64,000 nt of DNA from the NCBI RefSeq assembly GCF_002043005.1, contig NZ_CP020330.1, forward strand, positions 4,110,001 to 4,174,000, given 5' to 3'. A program made the position numbers and the translations under genes. Positions 18,672 to 33,019 of this stretch are shown here, one piece after another; position 1 is the stretch's first letter; each line of letters starts with the position of its first letter. The notes beneath the pieces were generated by a model. That model ran no database searches. It worked only from the letters and a program-made list of their open reading frames with translations, and was not told the DNA's origin. Origin of the DNA: Martelella mediterranea DSM 17316 (lineage in GTDB: Bacteria > Pseudomonadota > Alphaproteobacteria > Rhizobiales > Rhizobiaceae).

Positions 18672-19565
18672 ATGATGCTCTACGATCTCTCGCTGAAGAT
18701 GGAATATCACTACGACACGCCCGCCTCGCTCGCGCGCCACATCACCCGCGTTTTGCCGCTGGCCGCGACCCAGCGCCAGCGCCTGATCGCCGGCCACGTC
18801 AAGTTCGATCCGCATCCGAGTGAACAGCGCGGCTTCACCGATTTCTTCGGTCATCCGGCGATCGCGACGCTGATCGATCCGCCGCATCAGAGCTTCGCGG
18901 TCACGATGAAGGCGCGCGTCAACGTCGAGCCGCCGCGCACCACGCTCGCCTTTTCGCCGGAACTGCCGCGCCTTCGGGAAGAATATGCCCGCATTCTCGA
19001 TCTCGGCCGGGATTCCCCGCATCATTTCCTGAGCGCCAGCCCGCGCATACCCCATGACCTTGCAATCGGCGCCTATGGCCGGGAAAGCGCCACGCCCGGC
19101 ATGAGCGTTCACCAGATCGCCAAGGCGATCTGCGCGCGCATCCATGACGATTTCGCCTATGACGGCGAGGCGACGACGGTCGACAGCACGCCGATCGAGG
19201 CCTTTCACCTCAGACGCGGCGTCTGCCAGGATTTCTCACATGTGATGATTTCGGCGCTGAGGGCGATCGGCATTCCCGCCGGCTATGTCAGCGGTTATCT
19301 CCGCACCATTCCCCCGCCCGGCAAGCCGCGGCTGGAGGGCGCGGATGCGATGCATGCCTGGGTCCGGGTCTGGTGCGGCGGCGCGCTCGGCTGGATCGAA
19401 CTCGACCCGACCAACAATATCGAGGCGGGATCGGATCACATCGTGGTCGCCTATGGCCGCGATTATGCCGACGTGGTGCCGGTTCTCGGCGTCATGAAAA
19501 CCTATGGCGAGCACAAGGCGACCCAGGCGGTCGATGTCGTGCCGGTCCCCGAGACGGTGCGCTGA
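18672..19565 (+). CDS. transglutaminase-like cysteine peptidase family protein
   Basis: This 297-residue protein has the bacterial transglutaminase N-domain (residues 1-95) and a core with catalytic Cys185 (RRGVCQDFSHVM), His228 (AMHAWVRVW) and Asp245 (IELDPTNN). It is shorter than the upstream paralogue and lacks the amidoligase part. Bacterial members may act as peptidases or amide-exchange enzymes. It begins 3 bases after the ATP-grasp/alpha-E gene; the second ATG at 18675 is an equally good start. No signal peptide is visible, so it acts in the cytoplasm with its neighbours. Confidence 0.9.
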   Translation: MMLYDLSLKMEYHYDTPASLARHITRVLPLAATQRQRLIAGHVKFDPHPSEQRGFTDFFGHPAIATLIDPPHQSFAVTMKARVNVEPPRTTLAFSPELPRLREEYARILDLGRDSPHHFLSASPRIPHDLAIGAYGRESATPGMSVHQIAKAICARIHDDFAYDGEATTVDSTPIEAFHLRRGVCQDFSHVMISALRAIGIPAGYVSGYLRTIPPPGKPRLEGADAMHAWVRVWCGGALGWIELDPTNNIEAGSDHIVVAYGRDYADVVPVLGVMKTYGEHKATQAVDVVPVPETVR

Positions 19566-19871
19566 AACGGGCTCGCGCCCTTTCGTTCGAGATATTTGCG
19601 AAAACTTCGGACGATTTCGACCGACGATCAGATCCCTTCAGGCTGAAATGCTCCGGGTCATTTTCCTGCCGCTTTGCAGGACAAGCTGAAAGACAGTGCT
19701 TGAAGGCCGGAAAGAAATTCCCGCCCGTTACGATCGCTTTATTGCAAGTGCGTCATATCAGTGCATAAATTGCATTGTTAAGACGCCCATCAGGTCCTCC
19801 CGCACTGAGGGGCCGCAATTTCAAACGGTCGATGCTTCCGATTTTCCAGCTTTTATTGACGGAAAAAAACA
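19566..19871 (+). other. intergenic leader region of the glycogen operon
   Basis: The 306-base gap holds no gene I can support. A sigma-70-like promoter is visible at 19742-19770. The remaining part upstream is moderately AT-rich without clear repeats. The transcript leader from that promoter would be about 95 nt. Confidence 0.5.
19742..19770 (+). promoter_or_regulatory. candidate sigma-70-type promoter of the glg operon
   Basis: TTGCAA (19742-19747) and ATAAAT (19765-19770) are separated by exactly 17 bases, about 100 bases upstream of the glgP start. It is the best -35/-10 pair in the gap. Confidence 0.5.
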
Positions 19872-22330
19872 ATGAACAAAGTGACCAACCCCGATCTCCC
19901 CCTGCCCACGCCCCGCTCTCACGATGCCGACGAACTGGCCGCCAGCATCCTGGAAAAGCTGATCTATCAGGTCGGCAAGGACACGATCGTTGCCAAACCG
20001 CATGACTGGCTGCGCGCCGTCATTCTCGCGATCCGCGACCGGGTCACCGACAAGTGGATGGAATCCACGCGCAAGACCTATGAAGCCGGCTCCAAGCGGG
20101 TCTACTACCTGTCGCTGGAATTCCTGATCGGCCGGCTTTTGCGCGATGCAATATCAAACCTCGAAATGATCGACGCGATCAACAAGGCGCTCGCCAAGCT
20201 CGACGTCAATCTGGTCGAGATCGCCGGGCTCGAGCCCGATGCCGCGCTCGGCAATGGCGGTCTCGGGCGGCTTGCGGCCTGTTTCATGGAATCGATGGCG
20301 ACGGTCGACGTGCCGGCCTATGGCTACGGCATCCGCTACGTCAACGGCCTGTTCCGACAGGAGATCGCGGACGGCTGGCAGGTGGAATTGCCGGAAAACT
20401 GGCTCGCTCACGGCAACCCCTGGGAATTCCACCGCCGCGAAAGCACCTATGAGATCAATTTCGGCGGCAAGGTCGACATCATCGAGGAAGGCGGCAAGGA
20501 GCCGCGCTATGTCTGGAAGCCGGCCGAACGGATGATGGCCGAGGCCTACGACACACCCGTCGTGGGCTGGCGCGCCAAGCGCGTCAACACGCTCCGGCTC
20601 TGGTCGGCGGACGCGATCGACCCGATCCTGCTCGACAAGTTCAACGCCGGCGACCATATCGGCGCACTGCAGGAAAGCACCAAGGCGGAGACGCTCACCC
20701 GCGTGCTCTACCCCGCCGACGCCAATCCGGCGGGCCAGGAACTCAGGCTGCGGCAGGAATATTTCTTCTCCTCCGCATCGCTGCAGGACATTCTCCGCCG
20801 CCACAAGCAGCAGTTCGGCGATCTCTCCAACCTGCCCGAGAAAGTCGCGATCCATCTCAACGACACCCATCCGGCGATTGCCGTGATCGAGATGATGCGA
20901 CTTCTGATCGATATCCACGACATCGCCTTCGACGAGGCCTGGGATATGACGGTCAAGACCTTCGCCTACACAAATCATACGCTTCTGCCCGAAGCGCTGG
21001 AAACCTGGCCGGTGCCGCTGTTCGAGCGGCTGTTCCCGCGCCACATGCAGCTGATCTACCAGATCAACGCGAAGATCCTGCTGGAGGCCCGCAAGCAGAA
21101 GGGCGCCACCGACGAGGCGATCCGCCAGATCTCGCTGATCGACGAGGGCGGGGAGCGCAGGGTCCGCATGGGCAACATAGCCTTCCTCGGCTCGCATTCG
21201 ATCAATGGCGTTTCGGCCCTGCATACCGAACTGATGAAGGAGACGGTGTTCTACAACCTGCACCGCATTCATCCCGACCGGATCAACAACAAGACCAACG
21301 GCATCACGCCAAGGCGCTGGCTGAAGGAGTGCAATCCGGGCCTCACCCGGCTGATCCGCGATGTCATCGGCGACGAGTTCCTCGACGACACCGAGAAGCT
21401 GAAGGCGCTCGACGCCTTCGCCGAGGATTCGAGCTTCCAGGAGCGGTTCGACGCGGTCAAGCGCGAGAACAAGGCGCGGCTCTCGAACCTGATCGGCGAA
21501 CGGCTCGGCACCCGCATCGATCCGTCGGCGATCTTCGATATCCAGATCAAGCGCATCCATGAATACAAGCGCCAGCTTCTCAACATCATCGAGGCGGTCG
21601 CGCTCTACGACCAGATCCGCTCCCATCCGGAAATGGACTGGGTGCCGCGGGTGAAGCTGTTCGCCGGCAAGGCGGCACCCAGCTATCATAACGCCAAGCT
21701 GATCATCAAGCTCGCCAATGACGTCGCCCGCGTCATCAACAGCGATCCGGCGGTGCGCGGCCTGCTGAAGATCGTGTTCATCCCGAACTACAACGTCTCC
21801 ACCGCCGAGGTCATGATCCCCGCCGCCGACCTTTCCGAGCAGATCTCGACGGCCGGCATGGAGGCATCGGGCACCGGCAACATGAAGTTCGCGATCAACG
21901 GCGCGCTCACGATCGGCACGCTCGACGGCGCCAATGTCGAAATGCGCGACTGGATCGGCGCGGAGAACATGGTGATCTTCGGCATGACCGCCGAGGAGGT
22001 CGAGGCGGCCCGCGCCGACGGCTACAATCCGCGCGAGTTGATCGAAGGCTCGAAGGAGCTGTCGCAGGCGCTGTCGGCGATCTCGTCGGGCGTGTTCTCC
22101 CATGACGATCCCGGCCGCTATGCCGATCTCATCGGCGGCATCTACGACCATGACTGGTTTATGGTGGCCGCCGATTTCGACGCCTACGCCGCCGCCCAGC
22201 GCCAGGTCGACGCGATATGGAACGATCGTACGGCGTGGAACGTTAAGGCAATACGGAACACTGCGCGTATGGGGTGGTTCTCCTCCGACAGGGCCATCAG
22301 GGAGTATGCTCGCGATATTTGGGGTGCCTT

Positions 22331-22334
<4 letters not shown>
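19872..22334 (+). CDS. glgP: glycogen phosphorylase
   Basis: This 820-residue glycosyltransferase family 35 enzyme releases glucose 1-phosphate from glycogen or maltodextrin chains with phosphate in the cytoplasm. The pyridoxal phosphate lysine is Lys672 in EASGTGNMKFAINGAL. Other family signatures include YYLSLEFLIGR (about 79) and ALGNGGLGRLAACF (about 125). Length is normal for bacterial GlgP. It is first in the operon, downstream of a candidate promoter. The ribosome binding site before the ATG at 19872 is weak (ACGGAAAAAAAC). Its TGA overlaps the glgB ATG. Confidence 0.97.
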
Positions 22335-24541
<2,207 letters not shown>

Positions 24542-24555
24542 TTTGGGAGGGAAGG

Positions 24556-25818
24556 ATGAACAATCGCATGGGACAGCCGCTGGCGCGTGACGCCATGGCC
24601 TATGTTCTGGCTGGCGGACGCGGGAGCCGCCTGAAGGAACTGACGGATACGCGCGCCAAGCCCGCCGTCTATTTCGGCGGCAAGACCCGGATCATCGATT
24701 TCGCGCTGTCGAACGCGCTCAATTCCGGCATCCGCCGCATCGGGGTCGCGACCCAGTACAAGGCGCATTCACTGATCCGCCACCTGCATCAGGGCTGGAA
24801 CTTCTTCCGCCCGGAGCGGAATGAGAGTTTCGACGTGCTGCCCGCCTCCCAGCGCGTGTCGGAGACGCAGTGGTATGAGGGCACCGCCGACGCGGTCTAC
24901 CAAAACATCGACATCATCGATTCCTACGGTCCGGAATACATGATCATTCTGGCCGGCGACCATATTTACAAGATGGACTACGAGATGATGCTGCGCCAGC
25001 ACGTCAACGACGGCGCCGATATCACGATCGGCTGCCTGGAAGTGCCGGTGGAGGAGGCCAAGGGTTTCGGCGTCATGCATGTCGATGAGAACGACCGGAT
25101 CGTCGATTTCGTCGAAAAGCCCGCCAATCCGCCCGGCATTCCCGGAAACGAGACGATGGCGCTCGCCTCGATGGGCATCTACGTCTTCAAGACCAAGTTC
25201 CTGTTCGATTGCCTCTACCGCGATGCCGCCGACCCGACCTCCAGCCGCGATTTCGGCAAGGATATCGTCCCCTATATCGTCAAGAACGGCAAGGCGCTGG
25301 CGCACCGCTTCTCCAAGAGCTGCATCCGTTCCAGCTACGAGGAGCAGGCCTATTGGCGCGATGTCGGGACGCTCGATGCCTACTGGCAGGCCAATATCGA
25401 CCTGACCGGCGTGGTGCCCGAACTCGATATCTACGACAAGTCCTGGCCGATCTGGTCCTACTCGGAAGTCACCCCGCCGGCGAAATTCGTGCATGACGAC
25501 GAGAACCGGCGCGGTTCGGCGATCTCCTCCGTGGTTTCGGGCGATTGCATCATTTCCGGTTCGCAACTCTATAAAAGCCTGCTGTTTACCGGCGTGCGCG
25601 CCAATTCCTATTCCCGCCTCGAGGGCGCGGTCGTCCTGCCGCGCGTGCATGTCGGCCGCCACGCCCAGCTCAGAAACGTGATCATCGACCACGGCGTTCA
25701 TATTCCCGAAGGCCTCATTGTCGGCGAGGACCCCGAGCTCGACGCCCGCCGTTTCCGCCGCACCGAAAGCGGCATCTGCCTCATCACGCAGTCAATGATC
25801 GATAAACTGGACACATAA
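24556..25818 (+). CDS. glgC: glucose-1-phosphate adenylyltransferase (ADP-glucose pyrophosphorylase)
   Basis: This 420-residue enzyme makes ADP-glucose from glucose 1-phosphate and ATP, the committed and allosterically controlled step of glycogen synthesis. The nucleotide-binding [19 protein letters not shown] lies at about 20-38, [17 protein letters not shown] near 135, and a left-handed beta-helix domain follows in the C-terminal quarter ([19 protein letters not shown]). The ATG at 24556 sits after GGGAGGGAAGG, a strong ribosome binding site, 14 bases after glgB. The frame is open within glgB upstream but this is a shadow. Confidence 0.97.
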   Translation: MNNRMGQPLARDAMAYVLAGGRGSRLKELTDTRAKPAVYFGGKTRIIDFALSNALNSGIRRIGVATQYKAHSLIRHLHQGWNFFRPERNESFDVLPASQRVSETQWYEGTADAVYQNIDIIDSYGPEYMIILAGDHIYKMDYEMMLRQHVNDGADITIGCLEVPVEEAKGFGVMHVDENDRIVDFVEKPANPPGIPGNETMALASMGIYVFKTKFLFDCLYRDAADPTSSRDFGKDIVPYIVKNGKALAHRFSKSCIRSSYEEQAYWRDVGTLDAYWQANIDLTGVVPELDIYDKSWPIWSYSEVTPPAKFVHDDENRRGSAISSVVSGDCIISGSQLYKSLLFTGVRANSYSRLEGAVVLPRVHVGRHAQLRNVIIDHGVHIPEGLIVGEDPELDARRFRRTESGICLITQSMIDKLDT

Positions 25819-25821
25819 AAC

Positions 25822-28898
<3,077 letters not shown>

Positions 28899-28905
28899 GC
28901 ATCCG

Positions 28906-30888
28906 ATGTCCGAGCCTTTGAAAAAGCCCGGCGTCCGCGTTCTGGACCGGGGCGTGGAATTTTCCGTCTATTCGGAAAACGCCACCGGCATGGAATTATG
29001 CCTGTTCGACAAGGCCGGCGCGCAGACCGCGAAACTGCCGATGGCGCATGCGGGCGGCAATCTGTTCCGCCTCATGGTGGACGGGATCAAGCCCGGACAG
29101 CGCTACGGCTACCGCGCTTTCGGCGAATGGGACCCGATGAACGGCTTGTGGTTCGACCCGGCCAAGCTGCTTACCGACCCCTATGCCCGCGAGATCGACC
29201 GGCCCTACCGGTATGACCCGGATCTCAGTGAATTCGGCGTCGACACCGCCGACATGGTGCCGAAAAGCATCGTCGTCGCCGACAGCGCGGAAGACATTGG
29301 ACATGTGGATTTTCCCGATGGCGGGCTGATCTACGAGGCGGGCGTGCGCGCGCTCACCATGCTCCATCCCGACGTGCCGAAGCCGATCCGCGGCACCGTG
29401 GCGGCGCTTGCTCATCCGGCGGTGATCGACCACCTGAAGAAGCTCGGCGTCGACGCCATCGAGCTTCTGCCGGTGACCGCCTGGATGGATGAGCGGCATT
29501 TGCAACCGCTCGGGCTCACCAATGCCTGGGGCTACAATCCCGTCACCTTCATGGCGCTGGAGCCGCGTATCTGCCCGGGCGGGATTGCCGAACTCCGGGG
29601 TGCGGTAAAGGCTCTCCACGAGGCCGGCATCGGCGTCATCCTCGATCTGGTCTTCAACCACAGCGGCGAAAGCGATCAGTTCGGCGGGGTTGTGAGCTTT
29701 CGCGGGCTCGACAACGCGACCTACTACCGTCTCGCCCATGACGACCCTTCCGTTCTGATCAACGACACCGGCTGCGGCAACACCATTGCCTGCGACCATC
29801 CCATGGTGCGCTGCTATATCGTCGACAGCCTCCGCCATTTCGTGACAGAGGCCGGCATTGACGGCTTCCGCTTCGATCTGGCGCCGGTGCTGGGACGCCG
29901 CTATGAGGGCTTCGATCCCGATTCCGAAACGCTTCACGCGATCCTCAACGACCCGGTTCTGAAAGACCGGACGATGATTGCGGAACCATGGGATATCGGC
30001 CCCGGCGGCTATCACCTCGGCAATTTCCCGCCGCCCTTTCTGGAATGGAACGACGTCACGCGCGACGACATCCGCAAGTTCTGGCGCGGCGACCCGTCCA
30101 TGACCGGCCAACTCGCCGACGCGCTGTCCGGCTCCTCGCACATCTTTTCGACAAACGGCCAGGGCAGTACGCGCTCGGTTAATTTCATCGCCGCCCATGA
30201 CGGCTTCTCGCTTTATGACCTGACGGCCTATGTGCACAAGCACAACGCCGAAAACGGCGAGCACAACCGCGATGGTCACGACGAGAACTATTCGTGGAAC
30301 AACGGCGTCGAGGGCGAGACCGACAACGAACTGGTCAACAACAGGCGCCGGCAGGATCTGCGCGCCCTTCTCGCCACGCTGTTCGTCAGCCGCGGCGCGA
30401 TCATGCTGAAGGCCGGCGACGAGGGCGGCTGCAGCCAGAAGGGCAACAACAACGCCTATTGCCAGGACAACGAGATCACCTGGCTCGACTGGGCGCATAT
30501 GGACGGTGAACTGGTAGCCCACACCGCCGAGCTTTCGGCGCTGCGCAAGCGCTTCGCCGTGTTCTCACAAACGGATTTCTTCACCGACGACGATGTCCTG
30601 TGGCTCAGGCCCGATGGCAAGGTCATGGACGTCGCCGACTGGGAGTGCCCGGAATGCCAGTGCCTCAGCATGGTGCTTGCCACCACCGAGACCACGACCG
30701 GCCATCCCACGCGCCTTGCCGTGCTCATCAACCGGGGCCTTGAGGAAGCCGTGTTCCTGCTGCCCGAGGCCCATGAGGACGGCTGGCACAGCCTTGCCGG
30801 CCAAAGCCAAGGCGCCGTCGAGATCGCGCTTGCGCCCCGCTCGGTATCGCTCTATGCCGAGAGACTGAACGAAGGAGAGACGCATTGA
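28906..30888 (+). CDS. glgX: glycogen debranching enzyme (isoamylase type)
   Basis: This 660-residue GH13 enzyme removes alpha-1,6 branches from phosphorylase-limited glycogen. It has an N-terminal CBM48 (about 10-110), then a catalytic barrel with Asp324 (FRFDLAPVLG) and Glu360 (IAEPWDIGPGGY), and the C-terminal beta domain. It starts 7 bases after pgm. The end of the gene carries a strong ribosome binding site (AAGGAGAG) for the next gene, whose TTG overlaps this TGA, so the operon does not stop here. Confidence 0.95.
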   Translation: MSEPLKKPGVRVLDRGVEFSVYSENATGMELCLFDKAGAQTAKLPMAHAGGNLFRLMVDGIKPGQRYGYRAFGEWDPMNGLWFDPAKLLTDPYAREIDRPYRYDPDLSEFGVDTADMVPKSIVVADSAEDIGHVDFPDGGLIYEAGVRALTMLHPDVPKPIRGTVAALAHPAVIDHLKKLGVDAIELLPVTAWMDERHLQPLGLTNAWGYNPVTFMALEPRICPGGIAELRGAVKALHEAGIGVILDLVFNHSGESDQFGGVVSFRGLDNATYYRLAHDDPSVLINDTGCGNTIACDHPMVRCYIVDSLRHFVTEAGIDGFRFDLAPVLGRRYEGFDPDSETLHAILNDPVLKDRTMIAEPWDIGPGGYHLGNFPPPFLEWNDVTRDDIRKFWRGDPSMTGQLADALSGSSHIFSTNGQGSTRSVNFIAAHDGFSLYDLTAYVHKHNAENGEHNRDGHDENYSWNNGVEGETDNELVNNRRRQDLRALLATLFVSRGAIMLKAGDEGGCSQKGNNNAYCQDNEITWLDWAHMDGELVAHTAELSALRKRFAVFSQTDFFTDDDVLWLRPDGKVMDVADWECPECQCLSMVLATTETTTGHPTRLAVLINRGLEEAVFLLPEAHEDGWHSLAGQSQGAVEIALAPRSVSLYAERLNEGETH

Positions 30889-31406
30889 CCGCTCCTCAGG
30901 CGACGAAAGAAGACCCTATGGTTCTCGAAATTTCTCTGGGTGACGTCAAGGGACTGATCGGACAGGAAGTCGGCCTGTCGCGCTGGTTCACGGTCGACCA
31001 GTCGATGATCGACACCTTCGCCGATGCCACGCTCGACCACCAGTTCATCCATACCGATCCCGAACGCGCCCGCAATGAGACCCCCTTCGGCGGCACGATC
31101 GCGCACGGTTTTCTCACGCTGTCGCTGCTTTCTGCCATGAATTACGATTGCGCGCCGCGCATCCGCGAACAGACCATGGGCATCAATTTCGGCTTCGACA
31201 AGGTGCGCTTCATGGCCCCGGTGAAAAGCGGCGCCAAGGTTCGCGGCCGGTTCGTGCTCAAGGACGCCCGTTTCAGGGGCGCGGAACTCTTGGCGATCAA
31301 CTACGCTGTCACCGTCGAGATCGAGGGCGAACGCAAGCCGGCGCTGTCGGCCGAATGGATCACGCTGGTGCAATTCGCCGCCGCGGATCGGCCGGAAACG
31401 GTGTGA
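30885..31406 (+). CDS. MaoC-family (R)-specific enoyl-CoA hydratase-like protein
   Basis: This 173-residue hot-dog-fold protein carries the hydratase motif DATLDHQFIHTDPERA with the Asp/His pair, and GGTIAHGFLTLSLLS, typical of MaoC/PhaJ enzymes that hydrate trans-2-enoyl-CoA in fatty-acid or polyhydroxyalkanoate metabolism. I prefer the TTG start at 30885 because AAGGAGAG lies 5 nt upstream and TTG overlaps the glgX TGA. The ATG at 30918 (MVLEIS) would begin exactly at the conserved domain but has a weak binding site. Its place behind glgX suggests co-transcription of carbon-storage functions, which is inference. Confidence 0.88.
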   Translation: MTAPQATKEDPMVLEISLGDVKGLIGQEVGLSRWFTVDQSMIDTFADATLDHQFIHTDPERARNETPFGGTIAHGFLTLSLLSAMNYDCAPRIREQTMGINFGFDKVRFMAPVKSGAKVRGRFVLKDARFRGAELLAINYAVTVEIEGERKPALSAEWITLVQFAAADRPETV

Positions 31407-31409
31407 GCG

Positions 31410-32471
31410 ATGTCGGCGTGCCCGGCCTTCGTACTCGGTTTCGAAAGCCAGGCCGACGCCTGCGATGAACTCGGTTCGCCATTTACCGCAAGGCTCTGCA
31501 GACTGGCGGCGGAGCGGCTCTCAGGCATGGGCGGTCCCGTCCCGTCGCTGATCATGACATGGCCGGAAGACCGCATCCGCCCCGATGCGCTGGCACTGCG
31601 CTTCTGCGGCGCGCTGCACGCCCTGAAGCGACGCGGCCATGGCCCGCTTTCCGCTGTCTATCCCCCGGCAAAGATATCCGATGACGCGCTCTGGCAAGGC
31701 GTCGCAAAGGCAATGGCGGAAGAAACGTCATTCATCACGCAGCGGATGCAATCGGCCCCGCAGACCAATGAAGTTCGCCGCTCGGCCGCCCTGTTTCCGG
31801 CCTTTGCGCTGATCGCCACCCGCTTTCCCGGCAAGGACCTCGCGCTGTCCGAAATCGGCGCATCGGCCGGTCTGAACCTGATGTGGGACCGCTATGCCTA
31901 CCTTCTGGGAGACCGGCATGTCCCGTCAGCCACCGGCGAAGCACCGTTCGAAATCGCGCCCGACTGGACCGGGCCGCTGCCGCCGGATGCGGCAATCACG
32001 GTCAGCGAACGCGCCGGCTGCGACCTCAACCCGCTCAACGCTTCAAACAGCGATGATTGCGAGCGGTTGCTCTCCTATATCTGGGCCGATCAGGCCGACC
32101 GGCTGGAGCGCACCGAAAAGGCTTTGGCGCTCGCCCGCGCGACCGGCGTCAGTGTTGAGAAGGCGGACGCCGTTGAATGGCTGCGGGAGCGGCTTGCGGT
32201 TTCCCGCCCGGGCAAGGTGCACATCGTCTACCACACCATAGCCTGGCAATATCTGCCGTTCGCGGCGCGCGCGGAGGGCGAGCGACTGCTGGCCGAGGCG
32301 GGCGCGCGTGCTGACGATAACGCCCCGCTCTGCCGTCTTCAGATGGAGGCCGACGAAGACAAGCAGGGCGCGGGATTGACGCTTGCGATCTGGCCCGGCG
32401 GCGAAATGTTGAAACTCGGGCGCGCCGATTTCCATGGTCGATGGATCGACTGGCGCGGCCCGGCTCAATAG
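31410..32471 (+). CDS. DUF2332 family protein
   Basis: This 353-residue cytoplasmic protein matches the DUF2332 pattern as I recall it: WPEDRIRPDALALRFCGALH near 50-70, SEIGASAGLNLMWDRYAY near 150, and VYHTIAWQYLP near 275. The GASAGLNL loop looks like a nucleotide or SAM site, but no activity is established. It begins 3 bases after the MaoC stop and is the last gene of the glg-led operon. Its TAG at 32469-32471 overlaps the end of the convergent soxG by 7 bases. Confidence 0.85.
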   Translation: MSACPAFVLGFESQADACDELGSPFTARLCRLAAERLSGMGGPVPSLIMTWPEDRIRPDALALRFCGALHALKRRGHGPLSAVYPPAKISDDALWQGVAKAMAEETSFITQRMQSAPQTNEVRRSAALFPAFALIATRFPGKDLALSEIGASAGLNLMWDRYAYLLGDRHVPSATGEAPFEIAPDWTGPLPPDAAITVSERAGCDLNPLNASNSDDCERLLSYIWADQADRLERTEKALALARATGVSVEKADAVEWLRERLAVSRPGKVHIVYHTIAWQYLPFAARAEGERLLAEAGARADDNAPLCRLQMEADEDKQGAGLTLAIWPGGEMLKLGRADFHGRWIDWRGPAQ

Positions 32472-33019
32472 GCCGCGTCCTTCGCCCCCTGATCGAGCAG
32501 TCCGAACACATAGGGTGCGAACGAGCGCCAGCATTCAACGCGGAAGGTCTGCTCTTCCTTGCGGAACAAAACAATCTCCGCCTTGCCGAGCACCGTGCGC
32601 GCGACCTTGCCGACCGGGAATCTCTCGAGCCTCAGATCGAGCGGGCAGGCCGCGTTCAGCGTTGCTGCAGCGCCCGGCCCGTCGACCATGATCGCGATAT
32701 TGCGATGGGAGACATCGACCGCCGAATAGGGCCCCGCCGCCGGGCCGAGGCGGCCGGCGAGGTCATCCTCATATTCATCGATCACCAGCCACTCGTCGGG
32801 CCCGAGCCAGAAGGCGTAGCGGCCTTCGCCACCCGAAGAAGTCAGCGGCTTCACCGGCAGGTCGAGTTCCAGCATGCCGTTGAGGCCGGGGATCGCGTCT
32901 GCACCTGCCCGCAGCGACAGCCGTGTTGCCGGGCGCGCCACCACCAGCCGGGCAAGGCCCGAGCCGCCATAGGCGCCGGCAAGCGGCAGGTCGCGTTCCG
33001 CTGTGAATTGCTCAGCCAT
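32465..33019 (-). CDS. soxG: sarcosine oxidase gamma subunit
   Basis: This 184-residue subunit of heterotetrameric sarcosine oxidase has the SoxG fold related to folate-binding GcvT proteins (FWLGPDEWLVID, SHRNIAIMVDGPGA, VECWRSFAPYVFGLL). It is last in the minus-strand sox operon. The ATG at 33019 overlaps the end of soxA by 8 bases, so translation is coupled; an upstream in-frame ATG at 33043 is deeper in soxA and less likely. The 3' end overlaps the convergent DUF2332 gene. Confidence 0.92.
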   Translation of the reverse strand: MAEQFTAERDLPLAGAYGGSGLARLVVARPATRLSLRAGADAIPGLNGMLELDLPVKPLTSSGGEGRYAFWLGPDEWLVIDEYEDDLAGRLGPAAGPYSAVDVSHRNIAIMVDGPGAAATLNAACPLDLRLERFPVGKVARTVLGKAEIVLFRKEEQTFRVECWRSFAPYVFGLLDQGAKDAAY

